DNA of 22,618 nt from Phaeoceros laevis (taxonomy: Eukaryota > Anthocerotophyta > Anthocerotopsida > Notothyladales). Positions 8,274-18,050 of this stretch are shown here, in pieces. The stretch spans positions 1-22,618 of the forward strand of contig JBNGIQ010002772.1 of assembly GCA_049999765.1 (NCBI GenBank). The letters are read 5' to 3'. The notes under the pieces are model-generated. The model was not told where the DNA came from and searched no databases. It saw nothing but the letters and a program-made list of their open reading frames with translations. Within the stretch, counting starts at the first letter, position 1. Each line of letters begins with the position of its first letter. The translations under genes were made by a program, and so were the position numbers.

Positions 8274-9015
8274 TGGTCACTCGGATCGGAAAGAGCCTCC
8301 TTAAGCTTGCCCACCTCCATCTGCACAGAAGCGGCGCCGGCCTGTACGTCAGCTAACTAGTCTAGGCGCATTCCTGGGCCGAAACTTGCACACAGCGGTA
8401 CGTAGAGCATTTGAAGCACGAATCGGCAAACAAGCATACTTTGCAACAACAGCTCTTGTTTGAGGGACCCCTATCGTGGACGTGCGCATAATTCGGACTT
8501 CAAAGAAGCATAAGGAAGTCCAAAACAGGCTGTGCGGCTACCCCGGGACGCGATAAAAAACCAGAGAAATGCTGCACATCTCGGCATGGTCTAAACCCTC
8601 GGCCTTGAGAAGCGCAAGGTGAGTCATTAGTTAGCCAGCAGCACACACAGCCAATGACCAAAGCAGCTAGAAATACAGCGACTTAAACAAGCAGGGAACC
8701 TGACGCCCGATCTAGCAGTCCACAGACTACCGCAGAGGAGCGCGAATAGAGCGCGGCATATGAGAGCTGTGAAACTTGCAGGCAATGCCATCGAGAATTG
8801 GTTGAGAGGCGTCTAAAAGCAGAGATGGAAAGCATCGCACTTGGAGCGCCACCCCGGAAGCATGGGCTGATCACGAACTGCCTCCTGACTATTCTTGAGG
8901 AGAACTTACTGGCGGGGTAGGAAAGCGACAAATGCACCAGACTCGAGCAGTGATGAGATCCACCTGGCCCCTCCAGCACGCGGCCTGTCACTCGATACCT
9001 CCAACCACCACTTTA
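8267..9015 (-). CDS. 3' part of an unrecognised spliced gene (5' end not found)
   Basis: Five consecutive exons fit together in phase on the minus strand: 8910-9015, 8731-8812, 8562-8603, 8402-8470 and 8267-8341 (ending in TGA). Introns are 97, 127, 91 and 60 nt, typical of this window. Key splice sites are strong: acceptor TTTAGTACAG before 9015, donor GTAAGT after 8910, and acceptor CTCTGCTTTTAG before 8812. The donor after 8562 (GTTTTT) is weak. The joined product, about 124 residues, reads as ordinary protein: KWWLEVSSDRPRAGGARW, LLESGAFVAFLPRQRLS, CSISLGSLKQELLLQSMLV and a C-terminus MEVGKLKEALSDPSDQD. The SLKQELLLQSMLVCRFVL stretch looks helical. I recognise no family. No start codon was found: upstream of 9015 the DNA becomes AT-rich and repetitive. 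Either the 5' exons lie farther away or the gene was cut off by an insertion. Confidence 0.5.
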
Positions 9016-9199
9016 CTGTACTAAATACAGAAAACACCAAAGCCACCACCAAGTTGTACATTCTACCAACCAGTCGGTCGTAAAAGTAGTCATAATCCTA
9101 AATTCGTAATGGATATCGGTAAACTATGCTCTCCATAAGTTCTTAATAAAGTTACTTCCTTCCAGGGTTTGAACTTTGAAGTTTGAACTCAGGTTGAAA

Positions 9200-9324
9200 C
9201 TTCGTAACTTTCAAAAACTCTATCCTTCTAGGAGGAAGGAAGGTGGTTTTACTATGAACTTTGTAATTTTTCAAAAACTCCAGCCCTCTATTCTCATTGG
9301 AGGAAGGAAGGTGGTTTTACTATG
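9200..9324 (+). repeat. Two-copy tandem repeat, about 60 bp
   Basis: Copy 1 (about 9200-9256) and copy 2 (about 9257-9324) share TTTCAAAAACTC and end in an identical GGAGGAAGGAAGGTGGTTTT block followed by ACTATG. The second copy carries about 10 extra bases in the middle. Confidence 0.8.
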
Positions 9325-9491
9325 CTTGACGGGGTACTTGTGTACCACACATGTGACTAATAAACAGCCACGAAAAATATTGTCTAATTAACTAGTGCAA
9401 TTGAATTAAAGATTTATGCTAAAATAGGGCCTTAAAGAAGGCCTTTAGCGGGCCCGTCGGAAGGTCTTGGAGTCACCTGCCTTTGAATACT

Positions 9492-9510
9492 GGAAGAAGA
9501 AGAAGAAGAA
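9492..9510 (+). repeat. GAA microsatellite
   Basis: About six perfect GAA units in intergenic DNA. Confidence 0.9.
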
Positions 9511-9867
9511 ACTTTGTTAAGTTCTTGATGGGTTCAAAAGGTCTACATGCTGGTAATATAGATGATCACTTAGTACAATGAGATAATCACTTGGTACAAC
9601 ACGAAAAGTGCATACCCTTAGTTATACCGCTTAACATCCAATTTACTTTGTGGAATCAGGTGTGTACCCTCTTGAAGGGATAAAAAATCTTTCAATACAA
9701 TACATAAGATATTAGAGATGAGAAATCCAGGAAACAAAATTACAACACTTGGTACGAGGCAAAGATACTTACCTTGTCTGCCTTGTTATTGTTTCATACT
9801 CACAATCTCATACCTGATATGGTCTACACCTCCCACCATGCTGCAGATCTCGTGCTATCGTGCCTAC

Positions 9868-9934
9868 CACCTCAAACAAAAAACTATAAGACACGAGATT
9901 TACACCTCAAACAAAAAAACTATAAGACATGAGA
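9868..9934 (+). repeat. Two-copy tandem repeat, about 35 bp
   Basis: ACCTCAAACAAAAAACTATA is followed by AGACACGAGA, and after four bases the unit repeats with one extra A and one C-to-T change. Confidence 0.8.
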
Positions 9935-10189
9935 GTAAATCTCATGCGGTCGTGCAAACTTCCTCAACCAAATATTTATTGTACATGAGACGAAGAAATG
10001 ACATACAATGAACTACTGGAATCATGAAGTAGATTTAAAGAGAATGAGGAGATCGGAAAATTGCAATTTCTGATTGTGTCCACTTCCCATTGAGCTAAAA
10101 AACAACTCGAAGAAGTTACCTATAACCCTAAGCTCGGATTTGCTCTGCAGAAGATATATGACCAATAATATATTAATATGCTTATTTAT

Positions 10190-10273
10190 GGTTATTTTCG
10201 TTAGTAACTACCTATTTTGGTTATTTTGGTTAGTAACCACCTATTTTGGTTATTTGGTTGGTAACCTCCTATA
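10190..10273 (+). repeat. 29-bp tandem repeat, three copies
   Basis: Copies at 10190-10218, 10219-10247 and a diverged one from 10248. The unit is GGTTATTTTGGTTAGTAACC followed by ACCTATTTT. The first two copies differ at only a few positions. Confidence 0.85.
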
Positions 10274-10822
10274 ATAGATTTTTATTTTTTTGTTGTTTTA
10301 AGAAAAATTTATATTTAACGTATTTAAAATTGTGAAGCTCGCATCCCATATAAGTTTAGCCCACGTCAATTTGTATGTCATTCGCCACGAACGATAGCAG
10401 ACGTAGCGTGCCTGCTTTTATCCTCCACATGTTGTTTGTACATCACTCTTGCTTCAGTTTCCTTCAATATTCTTAGTGGCTTCATATGTTCCTACTACTT
10501 TATCTCATACTTTGTATTTTCTGTTCTTATGTAGATGTCTTTGAAATGACCCAGGGAGCCTCAGGATGGAAGCGAGAAGCGAGGTGCCATCGCTACACGT
10601 CGTAGATGTGCTGCCATCGACCCCCAAATCCTGGTTCTTCGCGGGTCTGATACTTATAGCAAGTAAGGACCCCTCCTAATGCCAACACGAGAAAGAGACT
10701 TGTGAAAGTCAAATGGTTGATAAAGATGGGATGAACACAATAACGTTATATGTTGACAAACCAACCGCGCAAAATTTGACAACGAGCTCCAACGCGGTGA
10801 TTATAATAACGTATATAATTAC

Positions 10823-10933
10823 TTGCTTTGGTTTGACACATAAACTCCAATAGGAATAAACTTCAATAGTAAAGTTTATGTGTCAAACCAAAGCAAAATC
10901 CTATTTAAGTTTATGTGTCATACCAAAACAAAA
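10823..10933. repeat. Perfect 24-bp inverted repeat plus a third direct copy
   Basis: The arms at 10823-10846 and 10873-10896 are perfect reverse complements (core GCTTTGGTTTGACACATAAA), with a 26-base loop. A third copy of the right arm, AAGTTTATGTGTCATACCAA, follows at 10908-10933 with two changes. Perfect arms suggest a recent origin or gene conversion. Confidence 0.9.
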
Positions 10934-11927
10934 TCTTCCACTAGTCTTTGTGTGATTAAAAAAAAAGGAGTCATTTTGCAAGTCAATTAACGGAGAGTGT
11001 GCCTTAATAGCGAAAGCATGGGTCTTGGAACCCCACCAAGCTCATAGACATGGTATTACTGACGATATCGTTGGGAAGAGCTTAAGCGCTGTCTCGATGA
11101 TATTGTAGACCAGGTGATACATGAAGCAATATGGTGCTAAGGAACACGATAAGAAGAACCGCCGAGTGGCTGGCTCATTCAAGCTAGCATATACAAGGCA
11201 TCAAGAGATTCATCGAGGCGGATAATTAAGCTCCATTCCCTAGCATCGATTGAGGTAGAAGAGGGCGACCAGATATGTGTTCAATATATTGCTCCAGAGG
11301 ACTCGTACATAGGGCATGCATGTAGAGTTGAGGGAGAACCCTGAGCAAATCGGGCAGGAGCTGATGTGCATTCTCTGTCAAATTTAACAGCACAAGGAGA
11401 AACAATGCAACTTCCTCTAGTGTTAAGAGACAGATAAAGTAAGCCCTACGGCATTATCTGTAGATAGTGAGGACTTCCAGGATTGGCTTTCAACGCCCTT
11501 TCCAACAAGTTATAGACGAAAAAGCTGCTATCCTCAATCCATTGTTACTGTCAGCATGTCAAAGTCGTGGCTGCCTCTCGCATCACTGACTCCATGCCTA
11601 CCCCCTTTGCCACCACTCCTGCTACCTCCACCAATATTGCAGCCACTACGTACTCCCGCTTCTCTAGCACTTGTGCAACCCCGAATCTTCCACACCCCAT
11701 TACAATGCAATGCTAAGGAAACACTGAACATCACGAAGTGAAACAACAATACCTTCCACCCAAAATATGGCCTTATCCCATGCTCTCGAGCCCTGTAGAG
11801 CATTTCATATGAAGGGTAGTGAACTTGTTTTCATTCATTCACACCTAAATCTACCAAAATGGATGCTATATCCCAGCCCTAATTGGCAGGGCTAATAAAC
11901 CACTTACTACTAGCAGGCACAATCTAG

Positions 11928-12083
11928 GCAGGTTTAAGGCTCATCATTGAGCATCTGCCAGCAGAGCACGGCATATTACCGGTGGAGGTGCCCAATGTGG
12001 CCAAATCGGCTGGCTGTGCAAGTTGCAGACTCCAAATCAAGGAAGGAGCGGACAAATTCGGTTTGGATTTGAGGCGCATTTGA
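11928..12083 (+). pseudogene. Possible PARP-type zinc-finger exon or relic
   Basis: An open frame of about 50 codons, without a usable ATG before the interesting part, encodes EVPNVAKSAGCASCRLQIKE followed by GADKFGLDLRRI and a stop. AKS, a CxxC pair, an Ile and a KEG/KG-type turn followed by GL match the first half of the zf-PARP pattern (AKSxRxxCxxCxxxIxKGxxRxG). The second half of that finger (W-x-H-x2-C) does not follow in frame. It may be one exon of a gene not otherwise visible, a relic, or coincidence. Confidence 0.3.
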
Positions 12084-12310
12084 CCTTGGGACGAAAGTGT
12101 TGAGATGTTGAGCATGCGGGCCTAATGGCAGCGCCACGTGGGATCTGCATGAGAACGTGTTTGGACGGGCGAAGCCGTCGGGATGTCCTTGCACCCATTG
12201 GGATCCTACCCGCTCCTCCGGCCCCCCACGGTATGGGGCTCAAAAGTTCTCAAACTGGCTGGCCAGCCAAAAGGATCCCACATGAGTCACCTCTTGTTGG
12301 TCGGTCAGAC

Positions 12311-12402
12311 GCGACATCTGTCACCGCGACCGCTTTCGCCCCGCTAGTAACGAATAGTAGCGACATCTGTCACCGCGACCGCTTTCGCCCCGCTTGTAAC
12401 GA
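12311..12402 (+). repeat. 49-bp-period tandem duplication, GC-rich
   Basis: The 43-base unit beginning GCGACATCTGTCACCGCGAC occurs at 12311-12353 and 12360-12402 with one mismatch. It lies about 500 bases upstream of the galactosyltransferase start, so it may be promoter DNA. Confidence 0.9.
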
Positions 12403-12875
12403 GCGCGTTACCTGTCGGTTGCTATAGTCACCGAAAACCACGTCCGGTTGCGCCAGAATCGCCGGGGGAGCCGCGGTCGAGGGTACTGGGTCCGAGGGGA
12501 GAGAGGTGCTGCAGAGGGCGGTTGCGCGATGCGGGAAGCTGTGCTCTTCGAAGAGAGAGGGCCTCGGTGCCACGCGCCCTTGCAGGCCATCGCTCCCGCT
12601 CCCTTCTCTCCCGCGCGCTCCTCTCTGAGCTCTGGATGCTTCTCCTGCTGCTGCTGCTCCGCCCGCGGGATCGGTATTGCTGCTGCCATCTCCGGAGCTA
12701 CAGCCGGACCTGCGCTGTGCGCCGAAGCACCTCGCTGCCCTGCCTCGCGCTCCGCTGCCTCTGCAGGCAGGGCCTGGCCGCTCGAGTGCTCCAGCTCTGA
12801 GCCTGCCGTCCGCCTGGGGGCCGCCTCTGCAGGCGCGCGCCCTCACACTCGGCTGGTCATGCAGGCCTCCCCTGG

Positions 12876-12884
12876 TAGGGTTTA
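12876..12884 (+). promoter_or_regulatory. Telo-box-like motif in the leader of the galactosyltransferase gene
   Basis: TAGGGTTTA, the reverse complement of the plant telo-box (AAACCCTA), ends 8 bases before the start codon at 12893. Telo-boxes are common in plant 5' regions of housekeeping genes. Function here is inference. Confidence 0.3.
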
Positions 12885-12892
12885 GGGCCAAG

Positions 12893-15206
12893 ATGAGGGC
12901 TCGCGGGGCGGGTGGTGGCATCTCGCCGAATTGGCTTGCGGTTCTATGCATCCTCAGTTTCTGCTTCGGCATGCTTTTCACCAACAGGTGCGGGAGCAGC
13001 AGCCCTCGATCTCGCTGCCGTCCGGGACTGCTCTGGATGCGTGCTTGTGTGGGGCGTGGGAGGGGGTAAATGTGCGGGGATCGCTTTTTTTTGGCCACAT
13101 TCTGATTGTCTGTGGTGGCTGGCCAGAATGTGGATCGCTCCGGACGACCGGGATGTCATCAGAACGCAGGGGCCGCGGCTGCTGGAAGCTCAGATTGTAT
13201 CCGAGGAATGTGATCCCAAGCCGGTAAGTGTGTGGCCGTAAGGCACCAGTGATGGTTGGTTGACGGGTTTTGCCCTCGCAGAATGGTTGGGTTGCGGAAT
13301 GGGGGGACTAGATTGAGCTGTGGAAGGGAGGCCTTTGTGTCTGTTTAGATCGGGCATCCATCCAGCATGGCTTGGTCGCTTACGAAGTTAGCTTTTTTCC
13401 AGAAGCCCCTGAATTCGGAGTCCGGTCCGAGAGATATTTTGGACGAGGTCGCCAGGACCCATCTCGCTATTCGGTAAGATTCGAGCTTTTGCTCTGAGCT
13501 TGGTTACTTTCAACCTTCCATTGAGGGCTCAACGCGAATTTCTCCAGGGCGCTCGACAAAACGATCTCTTCTCTGGAGATGGAGCTGGCTGCAGCCCGAG
13601 CTACGCAGGCTGCTAGTGTTAAGGGCTCGCCTGCGCTTCTCAAGCCCATTGGGGACGGTGATAACCAACCACGGCAAAAGGCGTTTGTCGTGATAGGCAT
13701 CAACACGGCTTTTAGCAGCCGGAAGCGCAGAGACTCTGTCCGTGAAACATGGATGCCTCAAGGTAACGATGCACGGTGTGGTGCAGTGAATGGACAGCCA
13801 AGGGCATGTTAGCAAGGGGCGAGTCTGGCCTTAATGCTGATCCTTGCCTCTCGTTCGCGGTAGGTGAGAAGCTGAAGCAGTTGGAGCAGGAAAAGGGTAT
13901 TGTCGTCCGTTTTGTGATTGGTCACAGGTAACATTACTGCTCAACTTTCAGGACGATGCAGGTTCAGAACTAGGCAACGTTGAAGAGTTGTTTGATGTTC
14001 TTTTGTATCATTATGTCTGAACAGTGCCACACCTGGAGGCATTTTAGACCGTGCTATCGAAGCGGAGGATGCCCAACATTCAGACTTTTTGAGACTGGTG
14101 CGTAGGAACAGTTGGGGAATTGCAGGTTTTCCACCAGTTGGGCTCTACAGGAATATTTGTGGGGTCTCTGAAGGTGACACCTGGTGGTAATGCAGGACCA
14201 TGTCGAAGGCTATCACGAGTTGTCAGCAAAGACAAAGATTTACTTCTCTACAGCGGTGTCTAAGTGGGATGCAGATTTCTATGTGAAAGTGGATGACGAT
14301 GTTCATGTCAACCTTGGTATGGTTTTGAGTTTGACATGAGGTTGTCTAGATATATGCTGACGTTGCATTATGCCAACAGCAAGGGCAACCTAAGAATAGA
14401 TGGTCTGGAATCTGATCTGTTTTCTTCTCTGTAGGGACGCTTGGAACTACCCTGGCACGGCATCGATCAAAACCACGAGTTTACATTGGCTGCATGAAGT
14501 CTGGACCCGTGCTTGCCCAGAAGTAGGTCTTGTTGGACTTGACTTCAGTTGCAACTTGTAGCTCTTCATCTATTTTCAGGGCTTCGGTAACTGGCAGGCT
14601 TCTCCTTCCTAATCTGCTCCCTGCTGCAGAGGAGTGAAGTATCATGAGCCTGAATTTTGGAAGTTCGGAGAGGAGGGTAACAAGTATTTCAGGCACGCTA
14701 CTGGCCAGATATATGCTGTGTCGAAGGACCTTGCAACTTATATTAGCATCAACCAGTGAGTGAGCCGTACCATATGTGTCTGGCAAAGTTATTGTTGGCC
14801 GCTCACAGGTCTATGCTTGAATACTGATACTCTTGTGGTTTATTGTTCTCAGGCCTATATTGCACAGATATGCTAACGAGGATGTTTCTTTAGGGTCTTG
14901 GTTTATTGGTTTAGACGTAGAGCACATAGATGACCGCAGCATGTGCTGTGGTACTCCTCCCGGTAATGTAACTCAAAAGTTTTGCTTTCTCTTCCTGTTT
15001 AGCGCTGTCTGAAGTTACTGCTGGTCCTGACCTTGTTTCTGGCATGTTCGTCTCTAGATTGTGAGTGGAAAGCACAAGCTGGCAACATTTGTGTGGCATC
15101 CTTTGACTGGACTTGCAGTGGTATTTGCAAGTCTGTTGAGAGGATAAAAGATGTGCATCAGCGGTGTGGTGAAGGCGATGGTGCTGTATGGAGTACTACC
15201 TTTTAG
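12893..15206 (+). CDS. Probable beta-1,3-galactosyltransferase (GT31, DUF4094-containing)
   Basis: A complete eleven-exon gene: 12893-12987, 13127-13223, 13403-13473, 13548-13762, 13864-13927, 14025-14097, 14196-14316, 14435-14522, 14630-14755, 14853-14962 and 15058-15206. All junctions are GT-AG and in phase, giving 402 residues, the usual size. It is a type II Golgi membrane protein: a short cytosolic basic tail, then a membrane anchor at about 14-29 ([15 protein letters not shown]). The DUF4094 head with the coiled [12 protein letters not shown] follows, then the GT31 domain: [38 protein letters not shown], and the metal-binding DDD at 238-240 in [13 protein letters not shown]. Then come [12 protein letters not shown] and [15 protein letters not shown]. 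The Cys-rich tail ([21 protein letters not shown]) is typical of the plant B3GALT subfamily. It probably adds beta-1,3-galactose to arabinogalactan proteins or N-glycans from UDP-galactose; the acceptor cannot be read from sequence. Confidence 0.95.
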
Positions 15207-17357
15207 CTGCGGGAAGCATGCCCTTTTTGACCAAATTACTAATCCCCATTCTTTCTAAATAAGCCCTCGAGTGCTTGGAGGGATTAAGTTATATATGGGA
15301 GTCATGACTGCACCTTCTGCCAGCATCCCATCTTGCGGATACAACCAAGGTATTATTCTCCGAGCTCCCTACAAACAACAGCCTGCAGACTGGATCATTT
15401 TAGACACGCCAGAAGACTATATTTTGGACTAATGACCGAGGCATCTCTTACTGGAGCTTTTGGAGCATGCGCTAGTGGTGAGATGGTTCTCAGACGAGGT
15501 CCATGATTATCTGATGCACTCAGTTGCAGGCAGGCGCCCATCTAGCGTGTTTTATGCTAGGGCATCACAGTTTCAAGTTCAATGTCATTTTGGAAGGGTT
15601 GAGGAGGAGCTCCCCACATGTGGCCAGGGGAAGTTATACGTTCCAGAGAAGGACTGTGTGCTTGGCAGCAAGGGCGGTTGGTTACCAGTTCAGAGCTGGA
15701 ATTCACTGAAGAGGCGTGCGGTGCCGGCATCTGGATCTATGCTTACTGCGTGAGGCGTAGTTGAGTGGCTACGGAGAGGAAAGTAGGCTCCCCTAAGATT
15801 TATTCATTCAGGCTGCACTTGGGCAGCCGGCTGTTGCTAGACGGTTTGATGTGGGCCGGACTAATTCACATGCATTGCTAATTTATTCTTACCCATCGCT
15901 CAAGACATGTCGGGGCTTGGGTTGTGCAGTGTGTCACTCCTCAGGCGTATTTGTCTGTTATACATTAGTAGGTGAATGAGCTCCATTGTATTCTTTGGAG
16001 GTGTTGGGACAACTGTTTGCTTCTGCTTCTCTCCGTCCGATTAGTGTGCAGAGAATGGAAAACCTATGCTCTGTCAGGTCGCCTTCTCTCAAGAGACTTC
16101 GGCTGGCAGTGCATTTGGGCCGGTTGGTGCCCTTCAATCCATGACCGCCCCCTGACGGGTGACTTTCCTGCCTTCTCTCTCTCGCTTGCGTTCCTCCCGA
16201 GGCTGAGCCTTGTTTATGCACTCAACCAATCCTCCAGCGATGCTTTGTTTGCCTTGTTACCGGTGTGAGCGCAACTCAGGGAAAAATCGTACAGACCAGC
16301 AGCCTACTAGCATACAGCGTGACCAGGCCCCACGGGTCCATTCACAACCTCGAGTGATGAGGGCCGCTTTCCATGTGGGGTTTCGGTTTCCCCCACCTCC
16401 AGGACCCCTGACTTTCCATGTACCGTTTAGGGGACGGGGTTTCGTTGACGTGGCTGTCAGACGTGCGGCCACCACCGGCTTGACTTCAAAGTCACCGGCG
16501 ATGGCGCGTTCGCGCGAGAGCACGAAGAGCCCGGGCGGCCAAGTCCGGTGGCCGGGACCGGGGGCAGCCCGTGGCTGTCAGAAAACCCCCCGGCTTAAGC
16601 GGAAAGAGGGGGGGTTACCGAAAAGTGGATCTTCGCCGGCGGGGGTTTCGCTCGCATCCATTTTTAGCAAAAACCGAAACCGTAACCCCACATGGAAAGC
16701 GGCCCTGACCTGCTTAGAACTCCAACAGCCAAACTTCACATTTTGGTGATCTGGACACAGGCTTATTACACAAATTCAGTGAGACTCGACACTCGGGCCA
16801 GTGGCCCCAAAAACTCTCTTTCCGCCAATTGAACCCGCTTGAAGCAAAATCAAGACAAAATAACACCACACAGGGATTTCTCCCAAGTCTCCTTACAACT
16901 GTAACCAGGTCTCTTTCTCTACTCCTCCTTCAGAACAGAGCGCCCACAAAGCAGCCCACAGCTTCCAGCCTCCGGCAAAATGTATGGAAACGCTAAACTG
17001 TTCTGTGCAAGGCAAGCTCTTGAGTAATCAGCTTGCTCGTCGGGATAAGGTCAGCCATGTAGCCTGACTCCACCAGTCCATCTGTACAAACTACGCCTGT
17101 TCAAACTACGCCTGCAGTTCATGTTAGAAACCAAGGCGTGCTTATCCTGGCCGCATCAGCAATAGTTTATTGCCTAAGTCTAGGGTGGCCCCAACAGCTC
17201 CAACCAAATACTGTAACATGACTCATGCACAGCTCGAGTAGGAACCGCGACAGCGCACCTGTGGGCTCAGCAAAAAGAATTCTAAAACACAGGTTGACGA
17301 TGAAGTTACGTTGGAGAAAGCCAGGTTCCCTTTCTGCTTGCTGCACTAGCTACGTTC
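15207..17357. other. Intergenic with a MITE-like element
   Basis: About 2.15 kb. The left part should hold the 3' UTR of the galactosyltransferase gene. Frames at 15460-15753 and 15972-16268 (+) are open but show no supported domain. The latter contains RLVCREWKTYA, which faintly recalls an F-box. The element at 16361-16705 is listed separately. The right part (16.75-17.35 kb) is the probable promoter region of the next gene and includes two copies of CAAACTACGCCTG near 17087-17115. Confidence 0.5.
16361..16705. mobile_element. MITE-like element, 345 bp, with terminal inverted repeats
   Basis: The ends are inverted copies: GGGCCGCTTTCCATGTGGGG at the left and its exact reverse complement at the right. 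The match continues for about nine more bases (TTTCGGTTT against TTACGGTTT) with one mismatch. TGA flanks both ends (16358-16360 and 16706-16708), a likely 3-bp target duplication. The GGGCC start and 3-bp duplication fit PIF/Harbinger-type MITEs, though those prefer TAA or TTA. The interior is GC-rich with no transposase, so the element is non-autonomous. Confidence 0.75.
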
Positions 17358-17975
17358 ATGGCGGCTGCCGCGCACCTGTGCCCAGGACCTTCTCACGCGT
17401 CGCTCCTCCGCCCTGTCCGGCGTGCTGCGAGCTTGCGCCTGGCTGTCCGACCTCCTCGCTGTGCTGCAGCCAGCCCAATCAGTTTGAGATGCTGTAGCTT
17501 GCAGTCAAGTGTTCCAGATGGCAAGGATGACGACGCCTCCCCGTTGGACCTGCCGCACCCAGTGCCGGCCTGGAAGCAGTGGACGAGCAATGCGACGGCA
17601 ATGAGGGCGCAGGTGGCCAAGCTGGGCCTGGCGGCCGTGCTGGCCTACGGCTTGTTCGATGGCGTCACCTACACCACCTTCTTTGTGCTGGCCTTTCTGG
17701 GCTACGAAAAGACCACAGGAAACAACCCGGCAGCCAACATCCAGTCCCTGCTGGGGATCGTCGTCTCCATGTGGGCTGGCAACAATGTCACCAGGCCCTT
17801 CCGCGTAGCTGGTGCTGCTGCTATTGCCCCAGCAATCGACAAGTTTTTGAAGAAAGTGCAACTAGCTTTGAAGCTTCCCAACCAGGCTTTTGCCTTCGTG
17901 CTGGTGGTGACATCCTTCGCCTCTCTGTGCTTTTCAGTCATTGGCCTTTTGGTATTGTCACGCTGGGGAAAATAA
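17358..17975 (+). CDS. Chloroplast-targeted membrane protein, DUF1279/FAM210-like
   Basis: An intronless gene for 205 residues. Residues 1-50 are rich in Ala, Arg, Ser and Pro with almost no acidic residues, as in a chloroplast transit peptide. An acidic linker (DGKDDD, 54-59) follows. The mature part has a hydrophobic helix at about 88-113 (KLGLAAVLAYGLFDGVTYTT and onward), a second at 126-141, the conserved stretch WAGNNVTRPFRVAGAAAIAP (139-158), and a C-terminal membrane helix at 178-201. The pattern 'helix, then NNxTRPFRVAGAxxxAPxID, then helix' matches plant plastid proteins annotated as DUF1279/FAM210-like. That family call is from memory of its pattern. FAM210 proteins are small organelle membrane proteins, and the role of the plant ones is unclear. 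The ATG at 17358 is the first in frame with the transit-like leader. Confidence 0.75.
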   Translation: MAAAAHLCPGPSHASLLRPVRRAASLRLAVRPPRCAAASPISLRCCSLQSSVPDGKDDDASPLDLPHPVPAWKQWTSNATAMRAQVAKLGLAAVLAYGLFDGVTYTTFFVLAFLGYEKTTGNNPAANIQSLLGIVVSMWAGNNVTRPFRVAGAAAIAPAIDKFLKKVQLALKLPNQAFAFVLVVTSFASLCFSVIGLLVLSRWGK

Positions 17976-18050
17976 TGGATGTTCGGGCAAGACAAGGTAG
18001 TGTGGCTCATTAATTCACTGGAATTTCATGGTCAAGGAAATCCTTGGATC

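Larger units (their letters stand above)
9016..12892. other. Gene-poor, repeat-rich interval
   Basis: About 3.9 kb without a supported complete gene. From about 9.1 to 11.5 kb it is AT-rich and carries several tandem repeats and a perfect inverted repeat, listed separately. Short protein-like stretches occur, for example an ATG-started frame at 10566-10662 ending in a good GTAAGG donor, and frames near 11150-11345, but they are interrupted by stops. They may be transposon or gene relics. From about 12.1 kb the DNA becomes GC-rich and is probably the promoter and leader of the galactosyltransferase gene. Confidence 0.5.

Noticed and set aside
11534-11803. Gly-rich minus-strand frame
   Set aside because: Low-complexity Gly/Ser sequence opposite a Pro-rich stretch; no domain or splice context.
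12370-13098. 242-codon minus-strand frame over the galactosyltransferase leader
   Set aside because: GC-rich DNA keeps frames open by chance; the product is Arg/Gly/Pro-rich without motifs, and the strand opposite carries a well-supported first exon.
15972-16268. Possible F-box fragment (RLVCREWKTYA)
   Set aside because: Only about a dozen residues resemble an F-box, there is no leading LP..L..I motif, and no downstream repeats; too weak to annotate.
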